A stretch of 64,000 nt of DNA from Caenorhabditis elegans. Its lineage: Eukaryota; Nematoda; Chromadorea; Rhabditida; Rhabditidae. Positions 50,720 to 63,513 of the stretch are shown one piece after another; positions within the stretch are counted from its first letter, which is position 1; the number at the start of each line of letters is the position of its first letter. A program made the position numbers and the translations under genes. The stretch lies in NCBI RefSeq assembly GCF_000002985.6, contig NC_003283.11, positions 10,044,001 to 10,108,000 of the forward strand, read 5' to 3'. Under the pieces are notes generated by a model that saw nothing but the letters and a program-made list of their open reading frames with translations, searched no databases and was not told where the DNA came from.

Positions 50720-52311
50720 ATGAAAGAAGTAGACATACTTGCCTTCATCAATGTTGCCTATCCAATTTTTGCAATCAGTGTTCTCTTCTCACAAGCTTTG
50801 TTACTTCTGCTCATATTCAAAAATCAAACAAAACTTTTACGAACAATGCGAATTTATCTTTTAAATATATGTGCCGCCCAAGTTGTAACTATAATTTCGG
50901 GATTTCTAACGCAATGTCGAATGATTCCAAATCAAACAACAGTGGCATTTGTATGTACAGGTGTATGCATCAGAGTTGGAAGACGTTCGTGTTTTCTACT
51001 GCATTTATTAAGAGATGTGAGTTGAATTTTATTGAATTTTTAAGTGAAAACTCAGAAAACATGTAAGAGCATTTGCGAAATATTTCTGTTCCAAAGAAAT
51101 TGAGATACAACAACGAAAGCCAAAATGACCAAATATAAATATTAAAAATTTTAACTATTTGCCCAATTAAAATCAGTTAATTGTATTTTTTATTAACGTT
51201 TATTTTTATGGAAAAATATTTTTTAATTTCTGGAAAAATTCTCATAAAATATGAACTACACTATTCTTGAAATAGGCTCAAATTTCAGTTTGACATTCAA
51301 TCATATTTCTTGTCTACAGCCACATCCTAACAGAGATCATTTCTTAATATTTTCAGGCATCTTCAATGGTTGCACTTTTTGCAATTGTTCATGTATTCTA
51401 CTATCGGTATAAAATCTTATCCCATCAAAAACTTTCATCAGTCCAAATAATGAGAAACTTCATAATTGTGCATCTACCTGCTATATTCTGTGCAATCTGT
51501 CAATTTATAAATCCATCTCAGCACAATGCAATTGTTTTGGAAACTCGTGCTCTGCATCCGTCGTATATTTTTGAGCAAAACTCAATTTTTGGGTTTTCAG
51601 CGTTGACGTCTCCTGCAGTCAAAGCATCTACTATTATTTTCACAATTGTTTTAGTATTAAACCCACTAGCTGCAATTATCTATCGCAAGTGAGTTTATTA
51701 TTCTAAAAAGGTTTATGAAATATCCTTTCAGCAAGATATGGGGACTTTTAAATGAATACGAAGAATACAAATCTCCACGAATCAAACATGCGAAGAGTAT
51801 GATCACGGGATTGACAATTCAAACTTTAATTCCAAGTATTTGTTTTGTACCATTGGTCGTACAATTCTTTCTCACACAATATTCGGGTAAACGAGTCAAC
51901 AATTATTTTTAAAATGCGATTTTCATGTTCAGAAGCTGGTGTGTTAATACTCGAGTACTTCAATTCATTTCTGGTAATTCTCCCAACTTTGATAGATCCA
52001 ATTCTATCAATTGTATTTGTAATACCTTTCAGGCGGTAAGATTTTGTATTTAAAAACAATGAGTTCCAATTTTTAAATAAATATTATACTACTGTAACTT
52101 GCTTGTATTTTCTTTGAAAATTGGAGAATATTCTTAATAAACTTGACAACTTGAGCACATTTTTTCTAACTTTAATAATTTCAGAATGTTCTTCAAATAT
52201 CTTCTCGCAGTTCGCCAATGCAGGTTCAGCTTATCAAAATTATCAGACAATGACATAATGTCTAAAGGAAATGGGTATTCTGCAGTTCGGGCGGTATCAA
52301 GAAAAACGTGA
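50720..52311 (+). CDS. srd-type chemoreceptor (7TM GPCR)
   Basis: Five exons (50720-51016, 51357-51688, 51732-51886, 51933-52035, 52185-52311) give an intact 337-residue protein. The srd signatures are clear: TMRIYLLNICAAQVVTIISG in TM2, MIPNQTTVAFVCTGVC before TM3, LVLNPLAAIIYRNKIW after TM5, and LPTLIDPILSIVFVIPFRR in TM7. srd receptors belong to the Str superfamily and are expected in amphid sensory cilia. Only the middle of the TM2-TM3 segment looks divergent. It is the second Str-superfamily receptor in the window, but not a close copy of the first. Confidence 0.88.
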
Positions 52312-52331
52312 TAAAATATTTATTTAAATCA

Positions 52332-54577
52332 TTAATCTTTTTTGTATTTTGATTCAATATGACCAAAACAACTGTAATAATAAAATCCTCCAAAGAGTTT
52401 GAAAAATGGGAAAATTATGAAATAAAAAGCAACAAAGAAACATGGAACAATGATATCTAAATTGTAATACTTGATGATACTGAGATCTCTTCCTTCAGTC
52501 AGCAATTCATGAACTCCTCCATTCTGAATAACCCACTCAGTTGTTTTTATAAATCGGTCTCTTGCTCCCATGGGTTTGTTTCTCATCAAGTCACGTACTC
52601 GATGTGCTTGTTTCGTATAACTTGGATTTGTGAGCATTTCTCTTATAGCTTCCTCAATGGCGTTTGGCTCCGTGAGGAATTGTTTTTTGTCTCTTCTAAT
52701 TCCCCATCCTTTTTTCTCGATTGCTCGACTGTTTAGATTCTGATCAAACATAAATGGAATCGTAATTAATGGAACACCGGCAAGAGCTGCTTCCATAAGA
52801 CCATTGTAACCAGCATGTGTAATAAAAGTACGAAGGCGGGGATGATCTGAATGTATTTGATTATCAGACTTTTAATGTAGTTTGATTTTTCCAGCCCACA
52901 AGATTTCAACGGATTAAATTTTTTGTATGGATTTTTGGAAGATTCATACAAACACAATAATACAAATAATACTTCAGAAATTTTTTTATACTAAAAAATT
53001 CTGAATGAAGATACAATCAGAAAGTACTTTGGCTGCTTGTACTGGTGTAAATGTGACCGAGAACTCACGTAAAATTGCTGGTTGCGGCAACCAATCAGAA
53101 ACAAAGACATTCGAAATTTCCGTTGCCTTGTCTTTTGTGTTCTTATCATTTTTGTCTGCTCTGATCAGAAAATGATAATCAGGAAACTTTTTAACAATTT
53201 CCAAAAACGATTCCATAACTTTTTTATCAATTGTTGAAGTGTTGGCAATGGTTCCAAGTGAAAAGTAAATGACTCCTTTATCTCCTTTTTTCATTTCAGC
53301 TTCAAAAACTGGGCCCATTTCTGTAGTGTCATCATCAACTCCGAGTCCACCGACGTGAACAAGATTTGGTAATGTTGGAGATGAAAAATCAATGATTTCA
53401 TCTGTTGCCAGAAAAATGATGTCGACATTTCGTACAATCTCAGTAATCGCAGGGAAGTCGTCTCTTAAAATAATCTATCATCTGATCAGAAATTACAAAT
53501 CCAACAGAAAATTCACTGACCCGAATTTCTTCCGGAATATTGACGTCAGTCTATTATGAGAAAAATAGAAAAATGTATTAATGGTAATTCCTCGCAAAAG
53601 ATTATTTGTACGTTCCAGATAAGTTGGCTCAGGACTCATATCCGAAATGAACGGTACACTGGCATAGGGAGCAGGATGACTGGTGTAATCATAAACATGG
53701 GAAAAGAATGGACAACTAGATATTAAAAATTTTCTTTGAATTCCTAATGCTTTTGCATATCCGAAACCACAGATATTCAGTTGTTCAGCGAAGAAAGCAT
53801 CAAAGTTTTCATCTTTCAATTTGTTGAACATAACTTCATTTTCAAGAAATTCTGGAAAAAAGTTGGCATTAAAACTTATCGGAACTACAATGGTTTTTGA
53901 TGTTATTGTGTATTGTGTATTAGAACTGATAATCAAAAGTGAATGAACAAGCTATGAAAGGTTTTTTAAAATTAGCATTTTTGCTTGATTACGTTGAAAA
54001 CACAAAAGCGAAATTTGAAATTTGAAATTTCGCTTAAAATCATATTCGCGGGAGTTTGAAATTCTCGAAGCCATTGTTTCTAAGTCTCCAATAAAACGTA
54101 ACAACAAGAAATTAAATACCTTCACATAAATCATTGTATACTGTCTGATATGCAATATTTCCTTTCAATAATTCAAACAATCCTTCATCTTCCATCACTC
54201 CTTCTGAGAAGCTTTGAATTACATTTTTGAATCCTTGCATTTTCTTTGGTACTCTGACAATTGTTTTTTTCACGAGTTTTGCACTTTTTGTAGAGTCCAC
54301 AATTCCCAGAAAGTCAATTTCTAGTAGAGTCTGAATTTGAGAAATGCATTTTTCTGATTTGATTCGAATATTTTGGATTTTTTGATAGAATTCATTATTT
54401 TTCAAAAAGATCACTTACTACATTATGCCCAGCTTTTGCCAATTCATCAGCAATCCTACCATTTGATATTAAATGTGATTTGCTAGTTGCGGGGGAAAAT
54501 ACTAAAATTTTGTATGCTAAACCATACTCAAAGAAGTACAGTATAGCAAGTAATAGTATTGAATGATAGCGAAACAT
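52332..54577 (-). CDS. UDP-glucuronosyl/glucosyltransferase 1
   Basis: Five exons (54419-54577, 54120-54330, 53521-53851, 53069-53463, 52332-52846) encode 536 residues. Layout: signal peptide (MFRYHSILLLAILYFFEYGLA); acceptor-binding half; UGT signature block WLPQPAILHHPRLRTFITH followed by AGYNGLMEAALAGVPLI; C-terminal membrane anchor (IIVPCFFVAFYFIIFPFFKLF) and a KSKYKKD-like ER-retention end (...SKYKKD). UGTs conjugate sugar to lipophilic endobiotics and xenobiotics on the lumenal side of the ER. The 3' end is only 20 bp from the srd gene stop, so the two converge tightly. From memory a ugt gene (ugt-47) lies on this cosmid; whether it is this gene or the one at 58629-60898 cannot be told. 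Confidence 0.93.
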
Positions 54578-54659
54578 TAGAAATACAATAAAATGATTAT
54601 TTACTGATTAACTGGTCAATTATAAATGAGGAACGAGAGTGAAGAGAGTTAGAATAATA

Positions 54660-55205
54660 AACAAATGCCATTCAAGTTTTTTAAGCGTATCGTTTTAACG
54701 AAAGAACTGCGTACATGTCACAGGAACCCAAAACGTATCTTGTAGTTTGTTATTTTCATATCTGCAGCAATGATCACTTATGCAATGTACACGTTTTTTT
54801 TTTGAAAATTCAACCTATATCCTTTATCAAAAATTTTAGGTGGTACATTTATAAATATTACAATTTTGAAAATCATTCAAAAAATCAATTTTTAAATTTT
54901 TTATCATGATACCTGTACTATTCCATAAATTAATTCATGTATGCTGGTAACAATCAAACTGAGAATCATCAGAACATGTGTAGATTTTGGAAATATTGCT
55001 CTTTTACATAATTGTTTCAATGCCTTCAAAGTGACTTTTAATGTGGTTGTCTGTTTTATGCAAACATGAATCTTACCATAGCGGTTAAAATCCACGTGAC
55101 AATTGTAAAAACATTATTCATGTAAGCATTGGACCGATACAAAAATGATATTTTACTTTTCATTTGAATGTCGTTGGCACATTGAGAAACAATAGACAAA
55201 TTCAT
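54660..55205 (-). pseudogene. Fragment of an sra-like chemoreceptor gene
   Basis: An ATG frame at 55077-55205 (MNLSIVSQCAND...NNVFTIVTWILTAM) and a second block at about 54904-55050 (TLKALKQLCKRAIFPKSTHV then LMILSLIVTSIHELIYGIVQ) match the N-terminus, TM1 and TM2 of sra-type receptors. The two blocks join only through a 26-bp gap with GT/AG ends, shorter than normal introns; otherwise the frame breaks. A possible third piece (about 54665-54770) soon runs into a stop, and nothing resembling TM3-TM7 follows before the UGT gene. It is most likely a truncated, dead receptor. Confidence 0.55.
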
Positions 55206-56223
55206 TTTTGGTTCAAAAGTTGTAAAAATTTCTTAAAGATTAGTGAATTATTGATATTACGGAATCTCTATGAATATGATAACAATTAACACTATATCAG
55301 AACTTTTCAGAGCATAAAAATAAAAATTAAATTCCAATAAAAACGAACACAGACAAAAATATCTAAACATCCCATTATATTTCACTAAACAGATTCTTTT
55401 TTTTTCTTTAAACAAGTGTTAAGGGAAACGAGTACTCGAAGATTAGTTATTTCTTTATACATTATTCAATCAGATGAAAAAAAAACAACTTTAGCTAACA
55501 TTCTAGTCGAAATTCAATTGTTCGTTGACATATCTTTGACGTATCCATTTGAAAAATTGAAAACATCCAGAATTTCAAAGTATCTGGTCAACGCATATTT
55601 TCATAACCGCAATATAATTTATTTAAAATATTTGACAAAAATCCCCGGAGAATCTTAAACTTAAGATCGTCCACGAGACGTTCTGGTTTCAAGGAGATAA
55701 TAGACCAAGTCCTACTCAAAATTAAATATCGTGAATAAAACCCTTAAATTGAAAGAAAGTGCACTGTATCTCATTGTTAAATCAAAGAAAGGGATATGAA
55801 AATATGAAAATTACAAAACGCCAAAGAAGTGTTTTCAAGAAAATTTTTTATTATTTCCCCAGAAAAATGAACGCTTCGTTCCATTTTATTGAAAATTCCA
55901 GTAAGTTTTATGATAAAAAAAGAGTTTTTAACGGAATAAACTGAAGGTTTGAAAAAATCAAATAGACATATGTTTGAGAAAAAACACAGAAAAAGGATCA
56001 GAAGAAGATGGAAAAGTAAGTGCCTAATTAGTTTTCATTCTCTGTGTTTATCGTCAATAACAGTGATTCATTACCAAAGAGACCTCTAACTCTGATTGCA
56101 GCTTTTTCATGTATTAACGTCAAACAATGTTTTTAGGATAATTATCATTATTGAAGAAACATGAACAAATTTATTAATTTGTGAATAATGCGGTTTGCGA
56201 GAATAAAAAAAAACTATGATTTC
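55206..56223. other. Intergenic
   Basis: AT-rich DNA between the receptor fragment and the acid phosphatase 3' end. Frames at 55416-55658 and 55759-55944 show no domain or splice support. Confidence 0.4.
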
Positions 56224-58016
56224 TTAATAAAACATTTTTCCATTAGCATTCTCCCTCATTTTATTTGTATGGAAATGCCCGAGGTCTTTGCTAATCCATA
56301 TTGAATCAATTACATCTCCATTCTTATCTATTGATATTTGCTCAAAATGAATATGAGTTGTATTAGCGACTGTCATTACAGTATATCCATAATCATCACT
56401 TCTATGAGCACTCCATGGCATTGGAATTGGACTGAACTTCATACCAGAAGAATGACAACCTGCCGATCCAGTGAGAAAATAGACTGGAGCAACTGGATTG
56501 TGATATGCTTCTGATCCTTTATAGTATTTCATATCGGCTACTGGCCACATTCTTTCATAAGCATGCATATGGCCAGCAAACCCAATGTCTACTGAGTTTT
56601 TGATGTATTCTTGCTCAAGTCCCGGAATTCCAAATGCTCCGTGACGAAGCTGTGAAATTTTTATTTTGTTTAAACTACGTTTTGTTGAAAACTTCAACAA
56701 ATTCACTTGAAATACACTGATAATACTCTGTGATCGAGGGCAATCAAATCATCTCATTGTAGACGTAAGACGTCGTAAATTGGATTTTTAAAACAAAATT
56801 TGACAGATCGCGTGTGAGTAATTGATGTCAGTTTTCTACTTTTCCTATGAATAAACTTACAACAACATTTTCATAAAGAGTACAGTCATCACCATCTTCC
56901 ACACTACAATAAAACGGTCGATGTTGATACATTACAATCCATGGTACACTTTCTCTATTCTTGTTGGCTTCATTCAAATTTTTTGTGAGCCAATCAAATT
57001 GGGTGAAAATCGAAGCGTTTCCATATTGTTCCTCAAATCCATAATACTCTGTGCTTAATCCAACCGAATGAACTGGTCCAATATCAATACTAAATTAAAT
57101 ATTCTAATTTTAAAACTTGCTAACTTGGTGTACCTGTAAAACTGATTATCATCTGATCCAGTTGGTGGCATCACAAATCTATTTTTGAAATTTGTGAAGT
57201 TTGCGTTGTCATTTTCGTGATTTCCAGCAATCACCATATAAGGAATCTAAAAATGTTTAATTTTGCGATGAAATCATCTGAACTCGTACTTTCGATATAA
57301 CTGGTTCCAATAAATTCATATATTGATCTCCTAACTTTCCGTTATTACTATGCAAGTCGTAAGCCAAGTCTCCGATATGTACAATAAAGCCAAATTTTCC
57401 AGCAATTCCATTATGTATAATACTTTGAGTAGATCTCCCGTTGTATACACCAAGATCACCGAATACACAAACTTTGTATGATGTTAAATCGGTCGGTAGT
57501 GTACGAAAATTAAACTTTCGGCTATCAATCTGATAATCTGAATAGAATATTTTTTCTCTAGAAAATGTAGTAAACAGGGAAACAATTGCGGGATAAAATA
57601 TGTTTTGCCCGCACTATATGTAAAAATTGTATAGCCAAAATTTTTGGAAAAATCTGAGCAATTTCAGTGATAGTTTATCACAGAATAAAGACTTCACTCA
57701 CAATATTGAGTTGATGGATTGAGGTTTTTTAAAATTACAACGTGGGAGTGGCGAGTTATACCACCAAATATCCAAGTATTTGTAGTTCCTGTCACATTTA
57801 ACATAGATTTAGATGAAGTTCCATATGTCAACGATGGTTCAGCTGTATCAATTTATATTGAAGAGATCAACGCAAGAAGTAAAACCTACCATTTTCAAAT
57901 GTTATCCAGCTAACTGAAATGTCCCAAGGACTGGTATAAAAGGCAAGATGAACTTGTTCTGGTAGTGTTAAAACGTGCCTAGTAAAAAATAAGACAAATA
58001 AAATTACTGTATTCAT
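56224..58016 (-). CDS. Purple acid phosphatase (secreted/lysosomal metallophosphatase)
   Basis: Six exons (57890-58016, 57702-57842, 57290-57537, 57134-57246, 56861-57089, 56224-56649) give 427 residues. Signal peptide [17 protein letters not shown], then an N-terminal beta domain of the plant-like high-mass type ([20 protein letters not shown]). The metallophosphoesterase motifs are all present in order: [24 protein letters not shown] and GHMHAYER, supplying the binuclear metal ligands. It hydrolyses phosphate monoesters at acid pH in lysosome or lumen. A GATA site and a TATA box just upstream point to intestinal expression. No defect is seen. Confidence 0.95.
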
Positions 58017-58049
58017 GTTGGAGATACACGGAAGTAATCCGAGCATTCA

Positions 58050-58071
58050 TTTTATAGTTAGTGTCTTATCT
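58050..58071 (-). promoter_or_regulatory. TATA box and GATA site of the acid phosphatase gene
   Basis: On the gene strand AAAGATAAGA (core 58064-58071) lies about 10 bp upstream of TATAAAA (58050-58056), roughly 35-55 bp before the ATG at 58016. This compact arrangement is typical of intestine-expressed C. elegans genes. Confidence 0.55.
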
Positions 58072-58628
58072 TTTGTTAAGGAAACGGTATGTGTGTGATC
58101 TGTTGGCGAAAAATAAGTTGCAGACCAGTGAATTTGAGAATTGCTCGCATATTTGGACATGATTAGTTGTGTATGACGCGTTGAAGTTTGCAAGAGAAGC
58201 TGATGCGGGAGGAGAAGAAGAGACAGTTTTTGGTCGTAAGACCAAAATGTTATATTTGTATTCAAAATTAGCAGATGACATGTGCGTGATTGATGAGGTT
58301 TGCTCCTTTCTTAAATATTGAAAATAGATTATTGTGTTTGAACAGAGGAGTTGGAAAATTTGAAATGATGTTAATAGCAACTCGTTGATGTGATAACAGC
58401 TTGAAGTTACCAAAACTGTAGATCTCGTAATTTTCAAACTTCAGTAAGTATTTGAAAAATAGGATAAACACTTTCTCATTGCTCCTGTGGACGGTGAGTC
58501 GGATCTTTGAAGCCTTTTTAAAATTTTAGGATTTTTTATTGTGAGAACGAAGAAGCTATTTATAATTGATAAAATTTGATAAAATATTGATAAAGTAAAA
58601 AATGTTTATTAGAATTAATTTTCGAACA
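58072..58628. other. Upstream region of the acid phosphatase gene
   Basis: Between the phosphatase promoter and the 3' end of the second UGT. A minus-strand frame (58066-58437) is open but overlaps the promoter elements and has no domain. Confidence 0.4.
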
Positions 58629-60898
58629 TTATTCGTTTTTAACTTTTTTGCTGAAAATAGTTGAACAAATTTTAATACATTGAAACACATATAAAACGAT
58701 AAAAACGACAACAGTGATGATTAAAAAACAAACAACAACCAAAATATCATACGAATAGAATTGAAATACATTCAATTTTCTTCCTTCTGACTGTAAAGTG
58801 TCCAATACCCCAAATTTTACTGCAAAGTCACAATGCTTTAGGACAACTTCGGCTGGAGTATATGGTTGATCCTCCAAAATCTGTGCTAGTTTTCTGGCGT
58901 TTTCTGTATAGCTATCATTATCTAAAATAGTTTTAATTGCGTCACGAATCATTTGTGGATTATCAAGATTTGTCTTGTCTAGTTGTATAGCTCCGCCGTG
59001 ACGCGTTAGCATGTGAGCGTTTCTCGGCTGATCAGCCATCAATGGGATCTTGAAAATGTTCTATAAAATTATAAAATTAGTAAAAAAAACGAAACTTACA
59101 ACAACTGCAGGCGTTCCTTGATAAGCAAGTTCAATAGAACTTCCCAAACCTCCATGAGTTACAAACAGGCTCAGTCGATTGTCAGCTAAACTCCATTTTT
59201 TTGTTAATATTGTTTGGAATTTCGTGATACTTTTTTCCGTTAAAAGTGACCCCTCGGTTAAGTATGTAATAACTCTTCAAATAAAGAGGCTTAAAACTAT
59301 GTTTTTTTTAAAAGAAATTCGTGTATTTTTTGTTAGTCTGGTGTGTAGGTATGCATTTTTGTGCCTATAGGCCATAGTTTTTCTTACATCTAACTGACCC
59401 AATTTAACTATGACTTTTGGCGTTTACTCAACTTTTCAAATGACGAAAGGCTTTTTTTTACACGACTTTATCCTTAAAAATAATATGATCCTACCTAATA
59501 AATCACTTTGAGGCATCCAAGTAGTCATTTTCACATTTGAAAGATGCATTGCAATTGTTGAATTTTCTTGTTCATATTTCCAAATAAATGTTATTTCTGG
59601 CATTGATGCAAATACATCGAGAAATGATTTTTTAAATTCATCTGGCATTTCTGATGAAAATGCATTTGATCCGAAAGAAACAAGAACATTTTCCTTCCGA
59701 ATATTTAATAAATCATCCCATTCTTTGTTTAACTTTGGTGTTCCTTGCTTCTTTGTTTTCACTTGCATTCCTCCAATAAAAACTGTTTTTGGAAGAGTGG
59801 GACTTGCATAATCCAAATATCTGTTTGAATTAACCATATTGAATGCCACATTTTCCAAGAGTTCTTCCCATGTTTTTGATCCATTGTAATACGGTTCTAT
59901 CATACTTAATTCTTCTTCAAATCGCATTTTTGAAAAATATACAGGAATCAACATCTGTATTGCATTTTTTATTCTTTCAACCAGAGTCATCTTATCAGTC
60001 ATTGGTGAGATGAGAGCTTCAAATGATGTAATGATTAAAGTATCATAAACTGAACAATGCTCAAACCTGGGTAAAAAGTTGAAGATGATGGTTCACCAAG
60101 AGTGCATTTAACTATGTCCATGAATAATACTGAATCTGCATTTATGATAGTTTTGACACCGAGGTGATCAAATAATGCTGAAATAATAGAAATATTCCGT
60201 ATTTCATTACTCAAAAACGAGCAGAAAAAATCACTAAAACAATATTCGAAAGTAAATAAAATATTTTCTTTAAAGAGTTTGTTTGTAAAATACAGACAAA
60301 CTATTAAATAAAAATTAAAAAACGCACGATATCCACAGATAAATAATGACTCGGTGATTCCCAATTCAAAATGCTCATTCTTCAATTTTTCGAGAATTTC
60401 TGTCTGCTGAAACACATCTGAAATGCTTCTGTAATGAACCAAAATCTCGTATTATTATTATTTTTTTACGTTGACATTGATAACCACAGGTTTTACTGAA
60501 ATTCCCAGCCATTTTAAAAAACAACGCAATATCAGATTCAACTTTCCAAATTTTCTTTCTCAAAACATCTTCAGCTCCGGTTTGCTTATACAATTCAATA
60601 CTTCGTGGATCTTGATCAATTCGAATAATATTTTTCACTTTTTTTGATCCAACTAAATGTTTTTTTCCTTGCATCGCTATAGGAATAAGCATTGTCTGAA
60701 TTTTGGGGATTTGTGGAAATTTGATGTTTTTAGTGAACTAACCACATCATGGCCCGCATCAATGAGAATATCAGAGATTTTTCCGAGAAAATTAGAATGA
60801 CTAGCCCCAAAAGCGGGGTTGAATACCAAAACTTTGTAAGAATTTGAATAATCAATTATTGAAAATAGAATAAAAATAATATAATATTGAAAGTTCAT
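58629..60898 (-). CDS. UDP-glucuronosyl/glucosyltransferase 2
   Basis: Seven exons (60743-60898, 60485-60695, 60328-60417, 60067-60177, 59495-60016, 59100-59185, 58629-59048) encode 531 residues. Signal peptide MNFQYYIIFILFSIIDYSNS; donor-site block TTWMPQSDLL then ADNRLSLFVTHGGLGSSIEL and AYQGTPAVVIPLMADQPRN; C-terminal anchor ILVVVCFLIITVVVFIVLYV and a KKVKNE tail. At the second intron two AG acceptors lie 11 bp apart; only the distal one (exon start 60417) keeps the frame. It is not a close copy of UGT 1: exon number and N-terminal sequence differ. The role is ER-lumenal conjugation of lipophilic compounds. Confidence 0.93.
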
Positions 60899-60930
60899 TG
60901 TTCAAACTTCCAAATAACAATTCAAAGTTT

Positions 60931-60997
60931 TTATCTTTTTTTAAATAATTTTCCTGCCAGCTTGATGTGGTCAGCGCATGGTTTCTGTTTGATAAGA
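60931..60997 (-). promoter_or_regulatory. GATA sites upstream of UGT 2
   Basis: AAAAGATAAAAA (core 60931-60935) lies about 33 bp before the ATG, and TGATAAGA is at 60990-60997. Both match the intestinal GATA-factor consensus. Binding is inferred only. Confidence 0.35.
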
Positions 60998-61575
60998 CAC
61001 CAAAAAACCTAATGTTTTCACGTACTCTGTTATAAAGTGGAAACTCATGTGTACAAGTCAGAAATGTATAGTTTAAAAATATTAAATCTCTGTGACAGGG
61101 TTAATTTGAAGCGATTGTGTTTTTTTTTTGAATTATAGAAAAAATATTTATTAGTCCTGCGTCAACACTTGTTTACCCGCGACGGCCAGAGTTAAAATTA
61201 CTCAAGTGCATTGAAGAAAAAGAGAAACTGTTCTAATCATCGATGAGTTTTTTTCTTGTTGGACTACTGAAAAAAATTAGTTAGCAAAGATTATGAATAA
61301 TCGATACTTTGAAATTTTATTCGGTATGTTTTGATTAGAAATATCGCTTGTTGAATAACACAATAAAAAGATCCGAGCGTATGTTTAGTAATGTTTTATT
61401 ATTTTTATCAATTGATCCTGAATCAAATATTGTTTTAATTCAAAGAAAATTTAATTTGCATTATGCTGACTGGTTTTTCATCGGCTGGCTAGTAATCACC
61501 GGTTAGACAATTCGACATAAAATTAATAAAAGTCAACGAAATTAATTAGATAAATAGGGAATCTTTTATAATCAG

Positions 61576-63513
61576 TAAACAATAACGTAAAATATGAGTA
61601 TGTTGGAATCAAATTATGCTCACCAGAATATAGTAATTGTTTGGAATCAACACAAATAGAATGCATTGAAGAACTTTTGAGTTGTCTAATGGTATTTTTA
61701 ATTTTAAATTCATGTATATTGCTATTTTTCAGTATTTTCGGAAACGATCCAACTCCAAGTTTTGTGGTAGCTTCTTGCAAAATGTTACTGAATCAATAAG
61801 AGAAAATGAACAAAATTATAAGAAAACTATAAATAATAAGCTTATTGGTTTGGAGCCATCTGAAAATATCTCGGATATTTGCGATGCTTCATTGTTCAAT
61901 ACTTCTACTGATGATTTTAAGAATTTGTCGAATCAATATCCATTTTATATTTTTCAATTTTGTCACTGCTTTCCGCCTTTAACTTTAACAGGTGCTCAAA
62001 GATATAAAATGTCATTGAAAAGTGAGTCTAGTAATTTTTTTCATTTTTAAATTTTTTTTAGAAGCAATGGCCGAGTCTTCAGAATGGAATAAAATCTTTC
62101 CAATAAAATACTGGTACGGAGGTTTAAAAAACTACAAATGTTGGAAAGAAGTGGATCGTCATCTAGTTTACAGTCTATGTGGAGAAGCAACTGCATGTAA
62201 GCTATAATTCAATTCAATAACTTTATAATGAATTTCAGTTGAAATAAACTACGAAGAGGCACGTCTCGCCGATTGTTTAGAAAATGCGACACAACGTCCA
62301 TCTGATTGCTTCAGTTTGTATGTTCAAAACTTGGAGGTTTGTTTTATAAAATAAGTTTAATTCAATCTAAAGTTCGTCAACTATTTTAAAGCGAGACCAA
62401 TTGAATTTAACTTTCAATATTTCAGAAAACAACCAATAGAAGCAATACTTCGAAGGATTGCTTGAGATACTTCAATTTTATGATGACTTATCTTTCTAAT
62501 TCCTCAAAATCCTCTTTTGGTAAGGATTTATCGGAATAATTAAATGTGAGAAATATATACAGATTATGCTATCAAGTTTGTCTCAATAACTGATTCCCAT
62601 CGATTGGAGCAATAAATGTGTGCTTTTCTAGACATAATCATTGCAAGCAGCACTCAACGACACAAAGTTGTGGGGAATGGTTGATTGATTGTTTGGCACG
62701 AAGCAATATTGTTTCTCCAGATTGTATCGAAAAAATGTTCCCGAAGAAAACAAGTTGGATGGAACTATTGAAACTTTTTGGGAATCGGAGTTTTTGCATT
62801 TTTATTTTATTTAGCACGACTATTACTGAAGAGTTTGCTCGAATATATTGGAAATTGGACAACGGGAAAACTATTTATTTATTTAGTAAGTGGCTATTTG
62901 CTTTCAATTGAAATATTTTGATATTCAGTCTAAAACTATTGACCGTGCAACTGGCTATTTGAACGAAAAACGCGTTAAAGCAAACGCATCAGTTGAAAAA
63001 GAAAAATTCAGTGAGAAGGAGACTAAAAATGAATGCAAACGAACAAATACGGATTCTCGTGTAAATGAATCCGTTGATGATATAAAACATGAATGGACTC
63101 GACTCGATCAGCCAATCAGCCGATCAGTTGATCAGCCGCCAATCGACACAATACCAAACAACAACGAGAATGAGATACTACCAGACACCTCAAATGTTCA
63201 GGACAATGAGATTGAGAACAATCCAAAACCTGATAATGAGAAACTCATAAAAGATGATCTTTCTGCAGAAAATATCAAAAAAAAAATAAATTTTGGCCTA
63301 GTTTTTTTAAATGCTAAAATCTTTTTTGGGCATGATTTTGGCTTTATTCAAATTATCACGTTATTGGATCAAGAAAATTTTTTTGTGTTGCATTTGTTTT
63401 GTTTTTATCATAATATTAAGTATTTCTTTTATTACATAATTTTTATGTTACTTTTTTCGTTTAATTTAAATTATAATCAAATAAATCTGGAAAATAAGTA
63501 CAATATTTTTTAG
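61576..63513 (+). pseudogene. Cys-rich membrane protein gene with an apparent frameshift (5' end unresolved)
   Basis: Exons 61576-61691, 61733-62021, 62062-62196, 62239-62336, 62426-62519, a 13-nt microexon 62563-62575, 62632-62885 and 62929 onward. The Cys-rich part (CSPEYSNCLES, KNYKCWKEVDRHLVYSLC, LADCLENATQRPSDC, SCGEWLIDCLARSN, SPDCIEKMF) resembles nematode DUF19/T20D4.11-like proteins. In the 62632 exon the frame exits in the wrong phase. Counting one T fewer in the T5 run at 62775-62779 both restores phase and opens a transmembrane helix (LLGIGVFAFLFYLARLLL). A charged tail (NEKRVKANASVEKEKF...) follows, running to an A10 tract at about 63277-63286. The first exon was not found. Either a recent pseudogene, a sequence error, or a splice form I missed. 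Confidence 0.5.
62563..62575 (+). other. 13-nt microexon
   Basis: Bounded by TATATACAG and GTTTGT. It is needed to link phase 1 after 62519 to phase 2 before 62632 while avoiding the stops that every direct join creates. It encodes parts of DYAIK. Confidence 0.45.

Noticed and set aside
58066-58437. 123-codon minus-strand frame
   Set aside because: Overlaps the phosphatase GATA site and has no domain.
60417-60428. Apparent frameshift in UGT 2
   Set aside because: Arises only if the proximal AG acceptor is used; the distal TTTCAG 11 bp on restores the frame and the family sequence.
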